From Xenopus tropicalis (Eukaryota > Chordata > Amphibia > Anura > Pipidae): a DNA stretch of 64,000 bases. The notes beneath the pieces are model-generated. The model saw only the letters and a program-made list of their open reading frames with translations, was not told the origin of the DNA and did not search any database. The position numbers and the translations under genes were made by a program. The stretch is taken from NCBI RefSeq assembly GCF_000004195.4, contig NC_030684.2, positions 64,787,892 through 64,851,891 on the forward strand, read 5' to 3'. Positions 58,982 through 64,000 of this stretch are shown piece by piece. Every line of letters starts with the position of its first letter. Within the stretch, counting starts at the first letter, position 1.

Positions 58982-61900
58982 ATGACAAAACTCACTTCAT
59001 TCCTGTTGATTGTTTGCATGGTGCTCCCTAAGGTAGTCTCTTCCTTTAACCCCCCTGTTGTCTGTCCATACTCCATACACATATCCTCCTCCCTGCTCCC
59101 ATCTACATACTCCAGCTCCTTTACCCTCTATAACTACTTACGTCACCTCTGTCCCCCGGTTACTGTCCGTATGTGGAGGTGCAATCATTTCAAATCCTCT
59201 GCTCACATCTTCTCACTCCTCTTCCTACTATTGCTGGCTGCAGGGCATGTCTCTCCAAACCCCAGGCCCTACTCCATACCTACTTATATCCATCCTCGTC
59301 CTTCTGTCCCCGTGCCTAAAACCTGTCACTCTGCTGTTCCTAACCTTATTCAGGTTCCCACTCTTCCCTCCTCCTGCCTTCCATTCTCTTGTGCCCTTCT
59401 TAATGTCCGTTCCTTAACTAACAAAGCTACACTAATCCACGATCTGTTCTGCTCTAAATCATTTCATCTCCTCGCGCTAACAGAAACCTGGCTCTTGCAG
59501 GATGACACCGCCACTGAAGCAGCGCTCTCTCATGGCGGTCTGTCTTTCTCCCACACCCCCCGGACCACTGGACGTGGTGGGGGAGTTGGAATTCTCCTCT
59601 CTTCCCGTTGTTGGTTTGCACCTATTACTATTCCACCAGCTTTTTCTTTTAACTCATTTGAGGTGCATGCCCTTCAAATCTTCCATCCTCTCTCTGTACG
59701 GGTGGCTGTCATTTACAGGCCCCCGTCAGCTTCCTCCCCTGCTACCTTCCTCTCTTATTATGAAACCTGGCTCTCCTTTTTCCTCTCTACTGACGGCCCT
59801 GCAATCATCCTTGGGGATTTCAACTCCCACATTGATGACCTCTCGCAACCCTGGCCCTCAGGTTTTCTCCGCCTAACCTCCTCCTTTGAACTCCAGCAGT
59901 GGACAAATGCTCCGACTCACAAGGATGGCCACTTTCTGGATTTAGTCTTTACTAAAAATCTGTCCCTTTCTGATTTTAACAGTGTCCCCTTCCCCTTCTC
60001 TGACCATCACCTGGTTACATTTTATGTCTCTCACTCTCCTTCCCAACCTGCTCCTTACCCCGCTGTATTAATTAGAAATACACGCGACGTAGATCTCCCG
60101 GCCTTAGCTCGCTCTTTCAGGTCCAGTCTCTCCTCCTTTGACGAGATGTCTGACCCTGATACCCTGGTTAGCGAGTACAACAGCATACTAGCCTCCACCA
60201 TTGACTTATTTGCACCCCTTCAGCCTAAGTGTACTCGGGTTCAAAACCCATGCCCCTGGCTGAATGTGCGCACCAAATTCTTACGCTCCTGTACGAGGTC
60301 TGCGGAACGTATGTGGAGGAAATCCCGTACGCAAGCAGACTTTATCCATTATAAATTCCTATTGGCCTGCCTCAATTCTGCCCTGTCGAAGGCTAAACAG
60401 GAATACTATAATACCCTTATAAACAACAATAAATCCAACCCGCGACACCTGTTTTCTATTTTCAATACCCTTCTGTGTCCCTCACAGACTCCATTACCTC
60501 ACGCTATGCACTCTCCCCAGGACTTTGCTGATTTCTTAATGAACAAAGTGGAGTCCATCTGCAATCAGATTCCCCCCTCTATTAATAATAACCAGCTCCT
60601 CCTTCCTCAGCCCCCCTTTGCTTGTCTTAACTCTTTTTGTCCCGTAACTGTCTCCGAAGTCTCCCACCTTCTTTTGTTGGCTCCGCTCACCACTTGCTCT
60701 CTTGACCCTATGCCTTCCTCTCTGCTAAAACACTGCATTCCTGAACTTACTCTAGCTCTTACTCACATCTTTAACTCTTCTCTGACCTCTGGAAGCTTCC
60801 CCTCTTCCTTCAAACAGGCCTGTGTCAAGCCTATCCTAAAAAAGGCCACGCTGGACCAGTCCTGTCTCTCTAACTACCGCCCTGTCTCACTTCTACCGCT
60901 TGCCTCCAAAATCTTAGAGCGTATTGTCTTCTCCCGTATCACTAATTTTCTTAACGCCCATAATTTATTAGACCCTCTGCAATCTGGTTTTCGGCCTGCG
61001 CACTCTACTGAAACAGCCTTGTGCAGAGTTACAAACGATCTTCAGGTTGCCAAAGCCAAAGGTCACTTTTCCATACTAATCCTCCTAGATCTATCGGCTG
61101 CGTTTGATACAGTTGACCAGTCCCTCCTGATGCAAATTCTGCATTCGATTGGTCTCCGTAGTCAGGCTGCATCCTGGATCTCTTCTTATCTCTCTAACCG
61201 TTCTTTCACTGTCTCCTATGCTAACAAAACCTCATTTCCAGTTCCTCTTAATGTGGGGGTACCCCAAGGCTCTGTACTTGGGCCGTTGTTGTTCTCCCTC
61301 TACACGCGGTCTTTGGGAGATCTTATCCATTCATTTGGCTTCAAATACCATCTGTATGCTGATGATATCCAAATTTATCTGTTGACCCCTTCGTTAACAG
61401 TTGAAACTGAGACTCAAATCTCTAACTGGGTGAACCAAAGCCACCTCAAACTGAACCTAACAAAAACTGAACTAATGATCTTTCCGCCTAAGCCTGGTCC
61501 TACCCCCCTATTTCTATCGCTATTGATGGCACCCTCATCAACCCCGTCAATTCGGCGCGTTGTTTGGGGGTGATCTTTGACTCCAGTCTCTCCTTTTCTG
61601 ACCACATTAACACCACTGTCAAAACCTGTCACTTTTTCTTACGCAATATTGCCAAAATTCATCCCTTTCTTTCTACTGCAACAGCTAAGCTGCTCATGCA
61701 TGCTCTCATCCTGTCACGACTGGACTACTGCAACCTGCTATTAACCGGCCTCTCTAACTCCCATCTTTCCCCCCTACAGTCTATATTAAATACTGCTGCC
61801 AGAATTCCCCTCCTCTCATCCAGTAGAGTTCAGGCCCTTCTCCTGCTAAAGTCCTTATCAAGCCTTCCCATTAAACAAAGAATATCTTACAAACTTCTTC

Positions 61901-62172
61901 TTCTAACCTTCAAAGCCCTCCATTCCTCTGCTCCTCACTACATCTTTTCCCTTGCGTCTCCGTATGTTCCTGGCCGACTTCTTCGTTCCTCGCAGAGCAA
62001 TTGTTTGGTTGCGCCCCCCACTACTACTGCGGTTTCCCGCCTTAAACCTTTCTGCCTTGCTGCCCCTTACATTTGGAATGCCCTCCCTGATTTCCTCCAG
62101 AGAGAATCCTCCCTCAGTCTTTTTAAAACTAAGGTTAAAGACTACCTTTTGGAGCACTCGCCCAGCACCTGA
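58982..62172 (+). pseudogene. Non-LTR retrotransposon polyprotein: endonuclease + reverse transcriptase, one frameshift
   Basis: The first ATG is at 58,982; the open frame extends a few codons upstream without an ATG. About 130 residues come first, including a hydrophobic stretch ending in a PNPRP motif (about residues 78-96). The AP-type endonuclease follows: LNVRSL near residue 140, TETWL near 167, GDFN near 277, SDHH near 340. The reverse transcriptase then shows NYRPVSLLP near 630, LDLSAAFDT near 701, PQGSVLGP near 761 and YADD near 792. The frame stops at 61,573, but the protein plainly continues in another frame from about 61,510 to 62,172 ([30 protein letters not shown]), the usual thumb and C-terminal part. 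The shift lies at or near the six-C run at 61,503-61,508. Apart from that single lesion no stop was seen, so the copy is young or the indel is a sequencing error. It is a mobile-element gene, not a host gene. Confidence 0.85.
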
Positions 62173-62862
62173 TCTGGAAACTGGCACTTATATTGTAGTG
62201 TCACCCACTGTGACCTACAGCACTTATATTTGCCTATTTGCATCTGTAAGTTACCCTCCCATATAGATTGTAAGCTCTACGGGGCAGGGACCTCCATCCT
62301 CTTGTGTCTTTGGCTCTTAACTTATTGCAGCTGTATTTATCTTGTATCTATTGTTATACTTTGTATTTATCTATTATTATCTTATTAACACCCTGTTTGC
62401 ATCAGATATATAAAATATAGAATCCAGGGATGAAAAGGAAAAAATCTTTAGCTACCATTTTGGATTTTTGCTGTTTGTCCATTGCTTACAACTCCAAGCA
62501 CCATGTTTAATTATTTTACAGTTATTATAAATGTAACTGCAATTAAAATCTGTATCTGCTTTTCTTTTGCTATCCCTTGCACCGTTGGTTCTAACTAAAT
62601 GCTCCACTAAAACATTGTTGTAGTAATCAAGTATCATGCATCTAAGATTCCATTTCCCATAATGCCTTGCATAAGTCTATGATTCTTTTTCTTTGCAGAT
62701 TGTGTTAATTACAGAACATGCAAGACATTGTGAACATTGGACTAGTTATTACAAGATTTTATTTTTGGGTTTAGGCTCTATAATGAATCCATATTATAGC
62801 TATAATTAATCTATATTTATTATATTTACTCCAATTAAAACCATTTTTTTTTCTTTTTGCAG

Positions 62863-63154
62863 TATGCTTCTTGAGGACTTTTATAACTTCCTTAGTATAG
62901 TATTTGCTGTGGATGAAATCAACCGTAACCCCAAAATACTTCCCAATGTGACTTTGGGCTACAATGTATATGATTCTTACGTTGATCTCTTTAGAACTGT
63001 CCAAGGTGCTGTTCGAATCTATTCAGGATACACAAAACAGATTCCAAATTATAACTGTGATAAATATAGTGTCTTAGCTGCAGTTGTTGATGGCATGGCA
63101 TCCTCATTTTCTATACAGTATTCTAATATATTTGGAATGTACAAACATCCGCAG
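62863..63154 (+). CDS. Vomeronasal type-2 receptor, exon 2
   Basis: This is the second coding exon of the receptor begun at 56,512. The acceptor is a T-rich tract plus GCAG, and the donor is CAG|GTAGGT. At 292 bp it is close to the usual size of V2R exon 2. The first base completes the codon split across intron 1, and the frame then stays open. The text matches the ligand-binding domain: FAVDEINRNPKILPNVTLGY corresponds to the family's A(I/V)-EIN-NP-LLPN(I/V)TLGY signature. The end, with YSVLAAVVDG, SIQYSNIFGMYKHPQ, corresponds to the AVIG...Q-A-LL-LY--PQ strand. After TLGY the family usually has (I/V)YD-C; here it is VYDSY, so that cysteine is a tyrosine. Exon 3 is not found before the window ends. 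Confidence 0.88.
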
Positions 63155-63188
63155 GTAGGTACTTTGCAAATAAGGCAAAGGATACTTA

Positions 63189-63901
63189 AGGGCGCATTTA
63201 TTAAAATTAATTTTTTTTCTGGCCTTGAAAGTTGTATAAACTCAGCATGGTATAAATTCAATTAAACTCAATCATTGTTGTATTCATAAAATGTCATGAT
63301 AATGCTTGAATTGTTTGCAAGAAAATTTTGAGTTTAAATTCGAAAATCCCAAATTTTTCAACCTGAAAGTATTGTTAAAACTCAAAAAATGGAGTTAGTT
63401 TCCATGAATCCTCTTTATTTTTCCCAAACAGGAATTGCTCCAGCAGCTAATTTAGGAGCATTGGCACTTATTCTTGGAAAACAATAATGTGTTGAAGTTT
63501 TACTTGCAACTGGGTGAAATAGAAAACAATCATGGAATTAACTTCCCCATGAAAATGTGTGAAATTGAAAACAATGAGGGGATTAACTTCTCCTTGAAAC
63601 TGGGTGACCAAGAAACAATGGGTCAAGGACAGGCTGTCACTGACTATTCTATTTCTCTACTATTCTAAGCCTCCATAGGACTCATTGGTACTCGACAGAT
63701 CAAAACGGTCAATTTTTTTTTTTTTTTAAAAAGTTAACTAAACATTAATAAATCACAAATTATGGGACTTATGTTTTGTAAAACGCAATTTTTTTGAGAA
63801 ACAATACCAGAAAAATTATGTACTTGTTAAAATCCATTAGTAAATCTCGAATTAAAAAAAAAATTCTACCTTTTCTCAAAATTGCTTAGTAAATGTGCCC
63901 T
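63189..63901. mobile_element. Harbinger-like MITE, 713 bp
   Basis: The left end AGGGCGCATTTATTAA and the inverse of the right end, AGGGCACATTTACTAA, agree at 14 of 16 positions. TTA flanks both sides (63,186-63,188 and 63,902-63,904), a three-base duplication. The terminal core is shared with the 394-bp element at 58,213. The interior contains a 45-bp tandem repeat and a T-rich/A-rich right part. No transposase is present. The 64-codon ORF at 63,474 is not a gene. Confidence 0.7.
63504..63630 (+). repeat. 45-bp tandem repeat, about 2.7 copies
   Basis: Units start at 63,504, 63,549 and 63,594 (TTGCAACTGGGTGAA, ATGAAAATGTGTGAA, TTGAAACTGGGTGAC) and continue with GAAAACAAT and ATTAACTTC. The third unit is partial and diverged. 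The period is a multiple of three, which explains the short open frame over it. Confidence 0.7.
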
Positions 63902-64000
63902 TTAAAATTAACAAGGGGGAAAAACTTGTGGACTCCAAAATAAATTAATTAAGGTATAAATAAAATGATTTAGCAAATCAATTAAAGCATGACTTAGCAG

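Larger units (their letters stand above)
58740..62400 (+). mobile_element. Near-complete CR1/L2/Rex1-like non-LTR retrotransposon
   Basis: The element lies in V2R intron 1 in the same direction as the gene. It has a probable 5' region with three 39-bp tandem units (58,808-58,924), a long ORF with endonuclease and reverse transcriptase, and a 3' region containing GTAAGCTCTACGGGGCAGGG at 62,272. That string resembles the conserved 3' tail of L2/CR1-type elements (TGTAAGCTC...GGGCAGGGAC). I cannot fix the exact ends: no poly-A tail or clear target duplication is visible, which is normal for this clade. The 5' end near 58,740 is a guess from the change in composition (GAGAGCAGCTCGGC). Clade assignment between L2, CR1 and Rex1 is open. 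Confidence 0.75.
56733..62862 (+). other. V2R intron 1 (6.1 kb), filled with mobile elements
   Basis: The intron begins GTCAGT and ends in a long pyrimidine tract followed by TTTTTGCAG at 62,854-62,862. More than half of it is mobile DNA: two MITEs and one long non-LTR element. The pieces 56,733-57,494, 57,827-58,209 and 62,400-62,850 are AT-rich and show no gene. GTGCAAAG recurs around 57,070-57,095. The part 62,650-62,668 contains TTTCCCATAATGCCTTGCA, a motif I associate with frog repeats but cannot assign. Confidence 0.8.
63155..64000 (+). other. V2R intron 2 (start, continues past the window)
   Basis: The intron begins GTAGGT. It consists mostly of the Harbinger-like MITE at 63,189-63,901. 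The rest (63,155-63,185 and 63,905-64,000) is AT-rich with no feature. No exon 3 sequence is present. Confidence 0.7.

Noticed and set aside
61903..62187. Minus-strand ORFs across the retrotransposon
   Set aside because: They are shadows of the coding strand of the reverse-transcriptase ORF.
63474..63668. A 64-codon ORF with repeated IENN-GINF text in V2R intron 2
   Set aside because: It is a by-product of a 45-bp tandem repeat within a MITE. No splice sites or receptor similarity were seen.

Overview
The window looks like vertebrate, specifically frog (Xenopus-type, probably X. tropicalis) nuclear DNA. The evidence is the first two coding exons of a vomeronasal type-2 receptor (V2R, class C GPCR) at the right end, a vertebrate-type CR1/L2/Rex1-like non-LTR retrotransposon inside its first intron, and several short inverted-repeat elements of a kind abundant in Xenopus. 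The species call rests on family recognition, not on a search. There are no bacterial features, and almost all long ORFs are chance ORFs inside a satellite.

Layout. (1) Positions 1-53,887 are one continuous head-to-tail satellite array with a unit of about 1.60-1.63 kb, about 33 copies by my count, and its left end is outside the window. Each unit is itself built of about eight diverged tRNA-like modules with recognisable Pol III A-box and B-box sequences about 42 nt apart. Seven modules face right and one faces left. Four successive modules share a flank at about 240-bp spacing, so the unit looks like a higher-order repeat grown from a tRNA-derived (SINE-like) monomer. The left part (about 1-21.8 kb) and right part (about 22-53 kb) carry different diagnostic variants, with mosaic units. 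Units in 1-13.3 kb and 18.8-21.5 kb are peppered with one-base indels that look like uncorrected long-read sequence. The last few units decay by deletions up to the array edge.

(2) 53,888-56,511 is non-satellite intergenic DNA. It holds a dead minus-strand reverse-transcriptase fragment (about 55,030-55,720) and AT-rich sequence with a TA microsatellite. (3) 56,512-64,000 is the 5' part of a plus-strand V2R gene: exon 1 (signal peptide and start of the ligand-binding domain), a 6.1-kb intron, exon 2 (292 bp), and the start of intron 2. Exons 1 and 2 join in frame across a split codon with good splice signals. Intron 1 carries a palindromic MITE, a Harbinger-like MITE with an internal 39-bp minisatellite, and a near-complete non-LTR element with a 3x39-bp tandem repeat ahead of its ORF and one frameshift. 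Intron 2 carries a second Harbinger-like MITE.

The most unusual item is the satellite: more than 200 tRNA-like A/B-box modules in 54 kb, directly upstream of a chemoreceptor gene. The sequence supports tRNA-derived architecture. Transcription by Pol III or TFIIIC binding is inference.
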